Positions 8,092 to 17,001 of a stretch of 64,000 bases of DNA are shown here, piece after piece; the first letter of the stretch is position 1; the number at the start of each line of letters is the position of its first letter. Both the position numbers and the translations under genes were made by a program. Below the pieces are notes generated by a model. It saw only the letters and a list, made by a program, of their open reading frames with translations, was not told where the DNA came from and ran no database searches. Origin of the DNA: Rhodanobacter ginsengisoli. Lineage in GTDB: Bacteria; Pseudomonadota; Gammaproteobacteria; Xanthomonadales; Rhodanobacteraceae. The stretch is taken from positions 1,860,001 to 1,924,000 of the forward strand of contig NZ_JBHSNF010000001.1 of assembly GCF_042657065.1 (NCBI RefSeq), given 5' to 3'.

Positions 8092-9072
8092 CATGCCATG
8101 GTACTCAACGCGGTCGGCAGCCCGCTGGCATGGACCGAACTGCCGGATCGCCAGCCCGGGGCGGGCGAGGTACGCGTCAGGGTGACTGCCTGCGGCGTGT
8201 GCCGCACGGATCTGCATGTGGTTGACGGCGAGTTGCCCGATCCACGGGTGCCGATCATTCCCGGTCACGAGATCGTGGGGCGCATCGATGCGATCGGGCC
8301 GGACGTCGACGGACTGGCGCTGGGCGAGCGGGTCGGCATTCCATGGTTGGGCCACACCTGTGGCGTGTGCCCTTATTGCATCGAGCACCGCGAGAACCTT
8401 TGCGACTCCCCGCTGTTCACCGGCTATACGCGCGATGGCGGCTTCGCCACCGCGGCGATTGCCGATGCGCGCTACGTGTTTCCGCTGGGCGAGACCGGGA
8501 GCGATGAATCGCTGGCCCCGTTGCTGTGCGCCGGCCTGATCGGCTGGCGTGCGCTGGTCATGGGTGGCGAAGGGAAAAAGCTGGGGTTGTACGGGTTCGG
8601 TGCCGCCGCGCATATCGTGGCGCAGGTCGCACGGTGGCAGGGCCGGTCGGTGTTCGCGTTCACGCGCGCCGGCGACAGCGGCACGCAAGCGTTTGCCAGG
8701 CAACTTGGCGCTGTCTGGGCCGGCGGCTCCGACGAACCCTCACCGGAGCCGCTCGATGTGGCGATCATCTTCGCCACCGCCGGCGATCTGATACCGACCG
8801 CTCTGAAAGCCGTGCGCAAGGGCGGTCGCGTCGTCTGCGCCGGCATCCACATGAGTGACATTCCCAGCTTCCCGTATGAACTGTTGTGGGAAGAGCGCGA
8901 GCTGCTTTCCGTTGCCAATCTGACCCGGCAGGACGGCATCGACTTTCTGCGTCTGGCCCCCGGGATCGGCGTGGTCACCCGAACGACGCCGTATCCACTC
9001 GAACAGGCCAATCAGGCGCTGGCCGATTTGCGCGCCGGGCGCTTCGACGGCGCGGCCGTACTCATCCCGTAG
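8089..9072 (+). CDS. Zinc-dependent alcohol dehydrogenase
   Basis: A 327-residue medium-chain dehydrogenase that interconverts alcohols and aldehydes with NAD(H). Catalytic zinc ligands are the cysteine of CGVCRTDLH and the histidine/glutamate of GHE; the structural zinc site is CGVCPYCIEHRENLC. The nucleotide-binding loop is GLYGFGAAAH, which is less standard than GxGxxG but typical of short ADHs found in low-oxygen clusters. It follows phaB by 68 bases with GGGGAG before the start, so it probably shares the FNR-dependent phaB promoter and could remove reducing power fermentatively. Confidence 0.82.
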   Translation: MHAMVLNAVGSPLAWTELPDRQPGAGEVRVRVTACGVCRTDLHVVDGELPDPRVPIIPGHEIVGRIDAIGPDVDGLALGERVGIPWLGHTCGVCPYCIEHRENLCDSPLFTGYTRDGGFATAAIADARYVFPLGETGSDESLAPLLCAGLIGWRALVMGGEGKKLGLYGFGAAAHIVAQVARWQGRSVFAFTRAGDSGTQAFARQLGAVWAGGSDEPSPEPLDVAIIFATAGDLIPTALKAVRKGGRVVCAGIHMSDIPSFPYELLWEERELLSVANLTRQDGIDFLRLAPGIGVVTRTTPYPLEQANQALADLRAGRFDGAAVLIP

Positions 9073-9309
9073 CGGCCAGCCAGGAAAAGCTCGTTGCTGG
9101 TGATCGTCTATGACGTAGCGCTAGCCGTGGACCAAGCTGAAATCCATAACCATTTGTTTCAAAAAGAGGACTGGACCCATCTGACGGAAGCCCGGCATCA
9201 ACTGGCTGACACTTTCGGCAAGCTCGGCGTGGGCGATCGGCTCACCGCGATTGAACCGGGCAGGGCATGGCAAGTCATGTTGTCAACCTTGGCCACCGGG
9301 ACGGGGAAG

Positions 9310-10215
9310 TCAAATGGGACGTTCGCTGGCCATGGCAACCAAAACCTCTCGAATCCAGCGCAGTCCGCTGTGCCCGTGACTACGTTCGTGCCAGACCATG
9401 GCAATGGGGAAACCCTCCACAGGGAATGGACATTCGAACTGCTCGATGTTTTGCCGCTGGTGAACCAGCCGCTCGGGAACGAGCGCCACGAAATCCGAGT
9501 GCGCCACGAGTTCCGGAACCAGCAGGAATGAAGCCGCCGACACCACGACGTTGCGCTTGTGCCCAAGGGCAGTCAGAACGTCGTCCACCGGGGTCTCGAA
9601 GGCACCGCCGCCAAGGGAAACCACCACATAATCGAGCTGTGCAAATTGCTTGACAGACATGCCCTTGCGCAGTCGTGGGTGATGGGTCCGACCAATCAGC
9701 ACATAGCGTTCGTCGAACAGATGTCGCGTTCTCAGACTTGGCGGCGCCACGTGAGGCGTCATGAGCGCCAGGTCGACATCGCCTCGCGCCATCTGCCCTT
9801 CCAGCTCGCGCGGGTCGAGGTACCGAATCGCGACGCGGACCTTGGGCGCCCGCCGCTGCAGCTCCGTGATGAGCGGCATGACCACTGCAGCCTGCAGGTA
9901 ATCCGTGCACGCAACCGAGAACGTCAGCTCTGCCGTGGACGGGTCGATGTTGCGATGCGCCGCCAAGGTGCCACGGACTTGGTCAAGAGCTTGTCGAAGC
10001 GGGTCGATCAGCTCGATTGCCTTTGCCGTCGGTGTCATCCCCCGCTGCGCCGGAATGAGTAGCGGATCGTCGAATACCTGCCTCAGACGTGCCAACTGGG
10101 CACTCACGGCAGGCTGACTCAGATGCAGGCGGTACGCAGCCTTTGTCACGCTGCACTCCACCAGCAGTGTCTCCAGCGTAATGAGCAGGTTGAGATCCAG
10201 GCGCTTGGTATCCAT
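9310..10215 (-). CDS. LysR-family transcriptional regulator
   Basis: A 301-residue LysR protein. The N-terminal winged HTH contains KAAYRLHLSQPAVSAQLARL, followed by a two-lobe effector domain. Translation starts at MDTKRLDLN (ATG 10213-10215); upstream codons in frame lack LysR character. It is divergent from the remnant of an NmrA-like gene, its probable former target. Effector unknown. The 237 bases between adh and this gene contain no gene I recognise. Confidence 0.82.
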   Translation of the reverse strand: MDTKRLDLNLLITLETLLVECSVTKAAYRLHLSQPAVSAQLARLRQVFDDPLLIPAQRGMTPTAKAIELIDPLRQALDQVRGTLAAHRNIDPSTAELTFSVACTDYLQAAVVMPLITELQRRAPKVRVAIRYLDPRELEGQMARGDVDLALMTPHVAPPSLRTRHLFDERYVLIGRTHHPRLRKGMSVKQFAQLDYVVVSLGGGAFETPVDDVLTALGHKRNVVVSAASFLLVPELVAHSDFVALVPERLVHQRQNIEQFECPFPVEGFPIAMVWHERSHGHSGLRWIREVLVAMASERPI

Positions 10216-10325
10216 GGCTTGGATGGTAACGGCAAAATATATTGATTTGGAAAATGCCAGCAGGCGGCGGAGGATACCGGCGCAAGCACATCCCAACGTG
10301 GGATTGCCCCCTTCAGAGGCTTCCC

Positions 10326-10493
10326 ATGACGCCAAGCATTTCTTCCCACCCCTTGCTCACGGTCGTCGGTGCCGCGAACAAGCAAGGCCGCAGCGTGGCG
10401 GAATCACTGCTCGACAGCGGGTGCTGTCGATGCGACGACATGACGAGCGAGGCGGTACAACATTTCTTGCGCAAAGGCACCGACGCATCCTGA
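10326..10493 (+). pseudogene. Remnant of NmrA-like NAD(P)-binding protein gene
   Basis: The first ~30 residues read as the beginning of an NmrA/SDR-type protein: PLLTVVGAANKQGRSVAESL, a Rossmann GxxxxQG motif. The sequence then departs into an unrelated short tail and stops at residue 55, against about 280-300 for the family. The ATG is followed by a good first strand, so this is a real gene start with the body deleted. It is divergent from the LysR gene, the usual arrangement for such pairs. Confidence 0.6.
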
Positions 10494-10565
10494 TTCTGCA
10501 AATCCTTTGTTTCCTCGATGAATACGGGCTTGAGGTTTCGAACGCGCGTCGAACCGGAGATTCAA

Positions 10566-10961
10566 ATGAATTCACAGTATCCATCGGCCGAGGAATACTC
10601 GGCTCAGACCGCCCGCTTCGCCGAGCTGACCGTTGTCGATATCGGCCGGCTGCAGAAGGCCGTGAGCGAGCCCTACGTCAACGACGTGCTCGCGGACTTC
10701 AACAGCGACTGCATGCGCATGGCGGTGTTCGAAGGCGAGTACCGCTGGCACCGTCACCCGGATTCGGACGAACTGTTCCTGATTGTGGATGGCCGGTTGC
10801 AGATCGACTTCGCCGAACGCCGGACGGTCGAGCTTGCGCCCTGGCAGTTCATCGTGGTTCCTGCGGGCACCGTGCACCGCACCCGCGCCATCGGTCGCAC
10901 GGTGAACGTGACGTTCGAGAGGCAGGGCGCGCGAACCGAGTTCGCCGAGCGGCAGGGCTGA
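10566..10961 (+). CDS. Cupin-domain protein
   Basis: A 131-residue single-cupin protein. The metal site is recognisable in RWHRHPDSDELFLIVDGR (two histidines and a glutamate) with the second cupin motif PAGTVHRTRA. Small cupins of this type bind a divalent metal; the substrate cannot be read from sequence. Start at ATG 10566, behind GGAG. Its stop overlaps the start of the SemiSWEET gene (TGATG), so the two are translated together. Confidence 0.72.
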   Translation: MNSQYPSAEEYSAQTARFAELTVVDIGRLQKAVSEPYVNDVLADFNSDCMRMAVFEGEYRWHRHPDSDELFLIVDGRLQIDFAERRTVELAPWQFIVVPAGTVHRTRAIGRTVNVTFERQGARTEFAERQG

Positions 10962-11209
10962 TGTCCGAACTGGTCGGCTATGTCGCTGCCGCTCTGACGA
11001 CGATCTCATTCGTGCCGCAGGCGACCCGCACCGCGTGTTCCCGCAACACGGCCGGCATCTCGCTGGCGATGTACCTGCTGTTCACCTCGGGCGCCGCGTG
11101 CTGGCTGGCCTATGGCGTCTTGATCGGCTCGTGGCCAGTCATCCTTTCCAATGCGATCACGTGCTTGTTGTCCTGCGTGATTCTTATGTTGAAGCTGCGG
11201 CACGGATGA
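10961..11209 (+). CDS. SemiSWEET-like small sugar transporter
   Basis: An 82-residue protein with three hydrophobic helices and the PQ-loop signature SFVPQ in helix 1, then RNTAGISLAMYL and WLAYG. This matches bacterial SemiSWEET proteins, which dimerise to move sugars across the inner membrane. The second half of the KTKSTKG-like motif is changed to RTACSRNTAG. Overlaps the cupin stop by one base. Substrate unknown. Confidence 0.75.
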   Translation: MSELVGYVAAALTTISFVPQATRTACSRNTAGISLAMYLLFTSGAACWLAYGVLIGSWPVILSNAITCLLSCVILMLKLRHG

Positions 11210-11233
11210 GGCGAGGCTGAGTGTGCATCCTCT

Positions 11234-11262
11234 GCGCCCCCTCTTCCAAAGAAGGGCGGCGC
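11234..11262. terminator. Hairpin between convergent SemiSWEET and ABM genes
   Basis: GCGCCCCCTCTTC and GAAGGGCGGCGC can pair (one bulge, one mismatch) around a CAAA loop. It lies in the convergent gap 11210-11384. There is no clear T-run, so a bidirectional terminator role is only plausible. Confidence 0.35.
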
Positions 11263-11384
11263 ACGTTTCCCACGGTCGCCAGCAAACTTCGCCACGCCAT
11301 CCGCAGGAGCCCAAACGGTTGCCGTTTCGCCGCACCGGTCAGCCGAGACGAACAGCCGGGACGAGGCAGTGTCGCTCGCGATCG

Positions 11385-11723
11385 TCAGGCGTTGCGATAG
11401 ACCCCCATATCGGCCTGCACGCCAAGCTTCTGGATGAACGCTGCAGGGTCGAAGCCTTCTTCCGCGTATCTTTCCTGCATGGTGGTCCGGGCAGCGGCGA
11501 TCGCCTCCGCGTTGCTCCACTCGACCAGGGTGATGATGTCGATCTCGCCCGGGCGGTCCTCCCGTTGCAGTAGCAGGTTCTGCTTGCAGCCCGGTACGGT
11601 GTCCAGGGTCCGCTGGGTGAAGCGCAATCGTTCCATGAAGGCCGGCAAGGCATCGGCGGGCACGACGAAACGGTCGATGCGGAAGATCGATGCGGCGTGG
11701 CTGGCCGGGGTAGGGGTGGTCAT
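11385..11723 (-). CDS. Antibiotic biosynthesis monooxygenase (ABM) domain protein
   Basis: A 112-residue ferredoxin-like-fold protein with the ABM pattern: strand IDRFVVPADALPAFMERL, LLLQREDRPGEIDIITLVEW, and a helical tail. Family members act as small oxygenases or simply bind small aromatic ligands. Starts at ATG 11721-11723 behind AGGAG. Divergent from soxR with a SoxR-type operator in its promoter region, so it is probably a target of that regulator. Confidence 0.75.
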   Translation of the reverse strand: MTTPTPASHAASIFRIDRFVVPADALPAFMERLRFTQRTLDTVPGCKQNLLLQREDRPGEIDIITLVEWSNAEAIAAARTTMQERYAEEGFDPAAFIQKLGVQADMGVYRNA

Positions 11724-11778
11724 GGTGGAAACTCCTGCTGAGAGGTGGGTCGAGTCGGGCTGAACGTGCACTGTAAAA

Positions 11779-11796
11779 CCTCATGTAAAGTTGAGG
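11779..11796. promoter_or_regulatory. SoxR-type operator
   Basis: CCTCATGTAAAGTTGAGG closely matches the SoxR dyad CCTCAAGTTAACTTGAGG, with perfect outer arms. It lies between the divergent ABM gene and soxR, 14 bases before the soxR start codon. This placement fits MerR-family control of the ABM promoter and autoregulation. Confidence 0.75.
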
Positions 11797-11810
11797 TCAA
11801 GAGGTGATGC

Positions 11811-12299
11811 ATGAACACCAGACTGGAACAGGCCGGAATTTCTTCAACCCTCTCCGTGGGCGAAGTGGCGCGTCGCGCGGGCGTGTCGGTATCGGCCCTG
11901 CATTTCTACGAGGCGAAGGGGCTGATCAGCAGCGATCGCACGCAGGGCAACCAGCGACGCTATGCACGAGACGTGCTGAGGCGCGTGGCGTTCATCCGCG
12001 TGGCCCAGCGGGTAGGCATTGCATTGACCGACATCGCTGCAGCGCTGGCGACCTTGCCTGCCACGGCGGCGCCGACCCGTGCCGATTGGGCGCGATTGTC
12101 CGCTGCATGGCGCGCCGATCTGGACGAGCGCATGGCGCAACTGAAGAAGCTGCGCGACACGCTCGATGACTGCATCGGCTGTGGCTGCCTGTCGATCGAT
12201 CGTTGCCGGCTGCGCAATCCCTGCGACAAGCTTGCCGAGCAAGGGGCGGGCCCGCAACGCCTGTGGATCGGTCGACGCAAAGGGGATGGAGGCAAGTGA
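11811..12299 (+). CDS. soxR: Redox-sensitive MerR-family regulator SoxR
   Basis: A 162-residue MerR-family activator. The N-terminal HTH has VGEVARRAGVSVSALHFYEAKGL. The [2Fe-2S] cluster ligands are Cys121, Cys124, Cys126 and Cys132 in CIGCGCLSIDRC, the SoxR signature. The iron-sulphur cluster senses redox-cycling compounds. In non-enteric bacteria SoxR usually controls a few nearby oxygenases and pumps and not soxS; the adjacent ABM gene fits this. Length is typical. Confidence 0.9.
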   Translation: MNTRLEQAGISSTLSVGEVARRAGVSVSALHFYEAKGLISSDRTQGNQRRYARDVLRRVAFIRVAQRVGIALTDIAAALATLPATAAPTRADWARLSAAWRADLDERMAQLKKLRDTLDDCIGCGCLSIDRCRLRNPCDKLAEQGAGPQRLWIGRRKGDGGK

Positions 12300-12509
12300 G
12301 TCCGTAATCGCCGGCCTCTCCAAACCGGATGCCTGCATTCCCCGTATCGCGACGGGTTGGGCCGCCGACTAATCCCCGGGATCATGCGCAGCAGACGCGA
12401 GGAAGGCGGCACACCGGGCCCGGGCATCCACACTTCGCCGAATGACGAAGCATCCTTGTCGCGCATCGCGCAGCATGCACCGCGTTTCCCCATCGAGAGG
12501 AACTCGAAC

Positions 12510-13505
12510 ATGCTTCCGATGCTATTGACAATGGCGCTGGCTACCACGGGCGTCGCCGGGGCCGAGCGAACCGTCCGCCTGCCGACAGGGGCAGCGGAGG
12601 AGTGGGTCGCCTTGCACTGCATTGCGCCGCCCCGACCTTCGCACCGCAGCGTGCTGTTCGTACATGGTTCCAGCTTTCCTACGGATCTCGCTGCGGGCTA
12701 CACCTTTGTGCCCGGCGACTCCTGGTTGGCCTATATGGCCGCCCGCGGCTATTACGCCTGTGGCTTGGACTTTCGCGGGTTCGGCGACTCGAGCCGTCCG
12801 TCGGCGATGCGCGCGCCGGCCGCCTCTGGCCTGCCGGTGGAAGGCGCACGCGAGGCGGTCGACGACATCGCTGTCGCCGTGCACTACCTGCACAGTACGA
12901 TGGGCATGGCAAAAGTGCACATAATCGCCCATTCCTGGGGCACGATTCCGGCCGCGACCTTCGCTGCGCGCGACAGCGCCGCGCTCGCATCACTCACTTT
13001 GTTCGGACCGATCGTGTCCGTGTCGGGCGGCAAGCACGAGAACGCCCCGACCGGGGCCTGGTTTCCCTTGACTGCCGCCGAGCGGCTGGACCAGCTGCAC
13101 TTCAAGAACGTGCTGCCCGACGGGCTGTCGCTGCTGGAACCGGCGGTCGAAGCCCGGTGGGCCGCGGCGTACCTCGCATCGGTTCCCCACGTGAAAGGTG
13201 ATCCAGCTGACCAGCTTCGAATTCCCAACGGGCCGAACGTGGACATCGTTGCGGCACAGCGAGGGCATTATTCGTAGGACCCGACCAACGTGCGCCTGCC
13301 GGTCTTCGTGGTCTATGGGAGCTGCGACGCCGTCGTAGGCGACATGGGCGCCAGCGCCTTCCTGGCGCGCTTCACCGCCAGTCCGCTGCGTTGGCGCCTA
13401 CGCATCGACGATGGCACCCATGTCATGCACCTCGAGCACAATCGGCATTCGCTGTACGCAAGCGTCGCTGCCTTCGTAGAGACGGCCGAGGCGTTGGCGC
13501 CATGA
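12510..13505 (+). pseudogene. Secreted alpha/beta hydrolase, interrupted by an in-frame amber codon
   Basis: From ATG 12510 (behind GAGAGG) the protein has a short signal peptide, then SVLFVHGSSFP, the nucleophile elbow IIAHSWGTIP (GHSxG-like, SHSWG) and a further core. The reading frame stops at TAG 13275-13277 after HYS, and the same frame continues in the next codon with DPTNVRLPVFVVYG to a natural stop at 13505. The downstream part supplies the acid loop (GSCDAVVGD) and the catalytic histidine (GTHVMHL). Without these the product is inactive, so one nonsense mutation has broken the gene. Confidence 0.75.
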
Positions 13506-13522
13506 GCAGCGCAGTCGCGCAG

Positions 13523-13697
13523 GCAAGGGCGTCACCGCCCATGCGGTGGCGTTCCTGGTCCATGACGACTCGGGCTTCGTCACGGGAACGACCCTGCCGG
13601 TCAACGGCGGACAGTATCTTTCCTGAGGTCGGCGGAGCAGAGGCCGCGTGCCACACCGTGGCGACCGGCGTTCAGGACGCTCAGTGAGAACCGCATG
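13523..13697 (+). pseudogene. phaB 3' remnant (direct repeat copy 2)
   Basis: Bases 13537-13697 repeat 7931-8091 (about 92% identity). Just before, 13523-13536 equals 7797-7810, so this copy lacks the 120 bp that lie between those two parts in phaB, an in-frame deletion. The remnant still reads AHAVAFLVHDDSGF in frame to TGA 13624-13626, then matches through the adh start codon and diverges. It has no phaB start or cofactor motif. Confidence 0.85.
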
Positions 13698-13736
13698 ATG
13701 CACGCTCACGCTCGCACTGCCGGATCATCTGGCTTG

Positions 13737-13750
13737 TTGATCCTGATCAA
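13737..13750 (+). promoter_or_regulatory. Perfect FNR/ANR box upstream of PEP synthase
   Basis: TTGATCCTGATCAA matches TTGAT-N4-ATCAA exactly. TAGAAT at 13772-13777 lies 31 bp from the box centre and matches TATAAT in five of six positions. Transcription from here would give a leader of about 280 nt before the coding start at 14064. Bases 13751-14063 contain no gene I can support. Confidence 0.75.
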
Positions 13751-14063
13751 TATGCGCGTTGCCGCGAAACCTAGAATGATGCAGTGAAAAACATTGCATC
13801 GATGTACTCGCGCGTCGGCGGATAGCGCTGGCGGGTGGGCGATGTGGCATTCCTGCAGGGCGCTGCAGGTCACCGGCATGCGCATGCGCATGCGTCGGTG
13901 GCGATGAGCACGAACGCGAACACGAGACATGACGCGACTGTCTCGCCGTCTTGTCGAAGCGGTCTTGCTCCGTGCGGCGTGCAACCAGGCAAGCGCCATC
14001 GGATCGGTGCCGGTGCACGACGGTGGCTGAACTCCGTGCAGGATCGGTGCGCAGGAGGAAGAG

Positions 14064-16478
14064 ATGAAGGCTGACGCCTCGCTGGTGGTCTGGTTCGAGG
14101 AACTGGGGCAGCACGACGTGCCGCGGGTCGGCGGCAAGAACGCCTCGCTGGGCGAGATGGTGGGCCGTCTGGCCGGCAAGGGCATCAGCGTGCCGGCCGG
14201 ATTCGCCACGACGGCGACCGCGTACTGGCGTTTCGTCGACGAGAACGGGCTCAGGGAGGCCATCGCCGCGGCACTCGCCGACCTGGGCGACGGCAAGGCG
14301 ACGCTCGCCGAAACCGGTGAGGCCATCCGCAACGCGTTCCTGCGTGGCCACTGGCCGAAGGAAGTCGCCGAGGCGATCACCGCGGACTACAACGAGCTGT
14401 GCCGGCGCTCCGGCGGGGCGATGGCCGACGTGGCAGTGCGCTCGAGCGCGACCGCCGAAGACCTGCCCGACGCCAGCTTTGCCGGACAGCAGGAAACCTA
14501 CCTGCACATTCGTGGCGAGGAGGCATTGCTCGATGCGTGCCGGCGTTGCTACGCCTCGCTCTTCACCGACCGTGCCATCAGCTATCGCCAGACCAAAGGA
14601 TTCGATCACCTGAAGGTGGCGCTGTCGATCGGCATCCAGCGCATGGTGCGCTCGGACACCGGCGGTGCGGGGGTGATGTTCTCGATCGATACCGAGACCG
14701 GCTTCGAGCAGGTGGTACTTATCAATGCCGCCTGGGGGCTCGGCGAGAACGTCGTGCAGGGGGCGGTCGATCCGGATGAATACGAGGTGTTCAAGCCGCT
14801 GCTGGCCAACCCGTCACTGTCGCCGATCATCGAGATGAAACGTGGCGGCAAGGCACGCAAGATGATCTATGCGGACGACGGCGATCAACCGACCCGGAAC
14901 GTGCCGACGTCCGAGGCGGAGCGCGCCGCTTTCGTTCTCGACGAACGGGAGATCCTGCAACTGGCGCGCTGGGCCTGCATCATCGAAGAGCACTACGGCC
15001 GACCGATGGACATGGAATGGGCCAAAGATGGCAACAGCGGCGAGCTGTTCATTGTCCAGGCGCGTCCGGAAACGGTGCAGTCGCGGCGCGAGGCCGGCGC
15101 GCTGAAGACCTACCGGATCAAGCGCAAGGGCCGGACGCTCGCCTCCGGCCTCAGTGTCGGCGAAGCCGTGACGGGCGGAACCGTCTGCGCGCTGGAGAGC
15201 GCCCGGGAGATCGATCGTTTCGTCGACGGGGCGGTTCTGGTCACCGGAACCACAGATCCGGACTGGGTGCCGATCATGAAGCGCGCGGCGGCGATCGTGA
15301 CCGACCACGGCGGCCGCACCTCGCATGCGGCGATCGTCAGTCGGGAGCTGGGGCTGCCGGCCGTCGTCGGTACCGGCAACGCGACCCGGGTGCTGCACGA
15401 CGGGCAGGCGGTGACGGTTTCCTGCGCGGAGGGCGAGGAGGGCTTCGTCTACGAAGGCCTGGCCGATTTCGAGGCCGAGGACATCGACCTGCGCGGCATA
15501 CCCGCGACGCGGACCAAGGTCATGCTCAACATGGCCAACCCGGCGGCCGCCTTCCGCTGGTGGCGCCTGCCCGCCGACGGCGTCGGCCTGGCGCGCATGG
15601 AGTTTGTCATCAACAACCAGATCAAGATCCACCCGATGGCGCTGGTCCGCTACGAGACACTTGCCGACAAGGAGGTAAAGCGCCGGATCGCGGAGCTGAC
15701 CGCGGGCTACGCCGACAAGACTGCGTATTTCGTCGAGCGGCTCGCGCGTGCCCTGGCGCGGATCGCCGCCGCGCATTACCCGGCACCGGTGATCGTGCGC
15801 ATGAGCGACTTCAAGACCAACGAATACGCCAACCTCATCGGCGGCGCCGAATTCGAGCCGAAGGAACAGAACCCGATGCTCGGCTTCCGTGGCGCCTCGC
15901 GTTACTACTCCCCGCAGTATCGGGACGGGTTCGCCCTCGAGTGCCGCGCCATCCGCCTGCTGCGCAAGCAGCTGGGGTTCGACAACGTGATCGTGATGAT
16001 CCCGTTCTGCCGCTCGCCGAAGGAGGCGGACCGGGTGCTGGAGGTGATGGCGGCCAACGGGCTCGAACGCGGCAAGGACGGCCTGCAGGTGTACGTGATG
16101 TGCGAGATCCCATCTAACGTGATCCTGGCCAGGGCATTCGCACGGCGCTTCGATGGCTTTTCGATCGGCAGCAACGACCTGACCCAGCTCACCCTGGGCG
16201 TCGATCGCGACTCCGAGGTGCTGGCCGAGCTGTTCGACGAGCAGGACGAGGCGGTCGAATGGATGATCCGGCATGTCATCGACGAAGCGCATGCCGTTGG
16301 CGCCAAGGTCGGTCTGTGCGGCCAGGCCCCCAGCGATCATCCGTCATTCGCCGAGTTTCTGGTGACCTGTGGCATCGACTCGATGTCGGTGAGTCCCGAC
16401 AGTTTCGTTGCCGTCAAGCGTCACGTGGTGGCTGCCGAGCAGGCCGCCGCGCCCGGCAAAGTTGCGACGCGTGCATGA
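14064..16478 (+). CDS. ppsA: Phosphoenolpyruvate synthase
   Basis: An 804-residue pyruvate, water dikinase: pyruvate + ATP + water to PEP + AMP + phosphate. The N-terminal ATP-grasp domain has GGKNASLGEM and VRSSATAEDLPDASFAGQQE. The swivelling domain has TDHGGRTSHAAIVSRELG with the phosphorylated His421, the same position as in E. coli. The C-terminal TIM barrel has the GLCGQAPSDHPSFAEFLV region. A ribosome site (GGAGG) precedes ATG 14064. It heads a plus-strand series running through hydrogenase genes, under a perfect FNR box, so it probably works in low-oxygen carbon flow. Confidence 0.93.
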   Translation: MKADASLVVWFEELGQHDVPRVGGKNASLGEMVGRLAGKGISVPAGFATTATAYWRFVDENGLREAIAAALADLGDGKATLAETGEAIRNAFLRGHWPKEVAEAITADYNELCRRSGGAMADVAVRSSATAEDLPDASFAGQQETYLHIRGEEALLDACRRCYASLFTDRAISYRQTKGFDHLKVALSIGIQRMVRSDTGGAGVMFSIDTETGFEQVVLINAAWGLGENVVQGAVDPDEYEVFKPLLANPSLSPIIEMKRGGKARKMIYADDGDQPTRNVPTSEAERAAFVLDEREILQLARWACIIEEHYGRPMDMEWAKDGNSGELFIVQARPETVQSRREAGALKTYRIKRKGRTLASGLSVGEAVTGGTVCALESAREIDRFVDGAVLVTGTTDPDWVPIMKRAAAIVTDHGGRTSHAAIVSRELGLPAVVGTGNATRVLHDGQAVTVSCAEGEEGFVYEGLADFEAEDIDLRGIPATRTKVMLNMANPAAAFRWWRLPADGVGLARMEFVINNQIKIHPMALVRYETLADKEVKRRIAELTAGYADKTAYFVERLARALARIAAAHYPAPVIVRMSDFKTNEYANLIGGAEFEPKEQNPMLGFRGASRYYSPQYRDGFALECRAIRLLRKQLGFDNVIVMIPFCRSPKEADRVLEVMAANGLERGKDGLQVYVMCEIPSNVILARAFARRFDGFSIGSNDLTQLTLGVDRDSEVLAELFDEQDEAVEWMIRHVIDEAHAVGAKVGLCGQAPSDHPSFAEFLVTCGIDSMSVSPDSFVAVKRHVVAAEQAAAPGKVATRA

Positions 16479-16533
16479 ACGTCGACACCGCATGTCCCGT
16501 AACGGGGCATGAGGCCATTCGAGGAGAAGTCCG

Positions 16534-16899
16534 GTGATCGAAGATCTGCAAGGTTTTCCCGACGACGTGGTGGCCTTCGCCTGCCGCGGGCACGTCACGG
16601 CACACGAGTACCAGGCGGTCCTCATGCCGCGGGTCGAACAGGCACTGCAGCAGCACGACAAGGTTCGCGTCTACTACCAGGTCGACGATGACTTCACCGG
16701 GATCGAGCCGGGCGCGGTGTGGGAGGACATCAAGGTGGGCATGCAGCATCGCCGTCACTGGGATCGGATCGCCGTGGTCACCGATGTCGACTGGATCAGG
16801 AACACCATGCGGGCGTTCGGGTTCCTGATGCCCTGCGAGATGAGGATCTTTCCGACCACGGAAAGGGCGCGTGCGCGCGACTGGATCACGTCCCGGTAG
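16534..16899 (+). CDS. SpoIIAA-like (STAS/SEC14-type) protein
   Basis: A 121-residue protein of the SpoIIAA-like family: VVAFACRGHVTAHEYQAVL at the front, VRVYYQVDDDFTGIEP in the middle, and WIRNTMRAFGFLMPCEMRIF near the end. These proteins have an STAS-like fold and often accompany stress or envelope genes; their ligand is unclear. Starts with GTG 16534 behind GAGGAG. It sits 55 bases after ppsA and 102 before the hydrogenase genes, all in one direction. Confidence 0.72.
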   Translation: MIEDLQGFPDDVVAFACRGHVTAHEYQAVLMPRVEQALQQHDKVRVYYQVDDDFTGIEPGAVWEDIKVGMQHRRHWDRIAVVTDVDWIRNTMRAFGFLMPCEMRIFPTTERARARDWITSR

Positions 16900-17001
16900 C
16901 GTGGCCGGATTGCCGCGCCGTGATCCTGCCGGCACAGGCGTCGCGCAGGCGGGGCCGCCAGCAAGGGTGGACCGGCGTTCGAGTTGATGGGAGCTGAGAG
17001 G

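Noticed and set aside
9094..9531. 145-codon plus-strand frame after adh
   Set aside because: Most of it is antisense to the LysR gene; no family resemblance.
13876..13893. GCATGC tandem repeat before ppsA
   Set aside because: Only about three short units; no evidence of a CRISPR or variable repeat.
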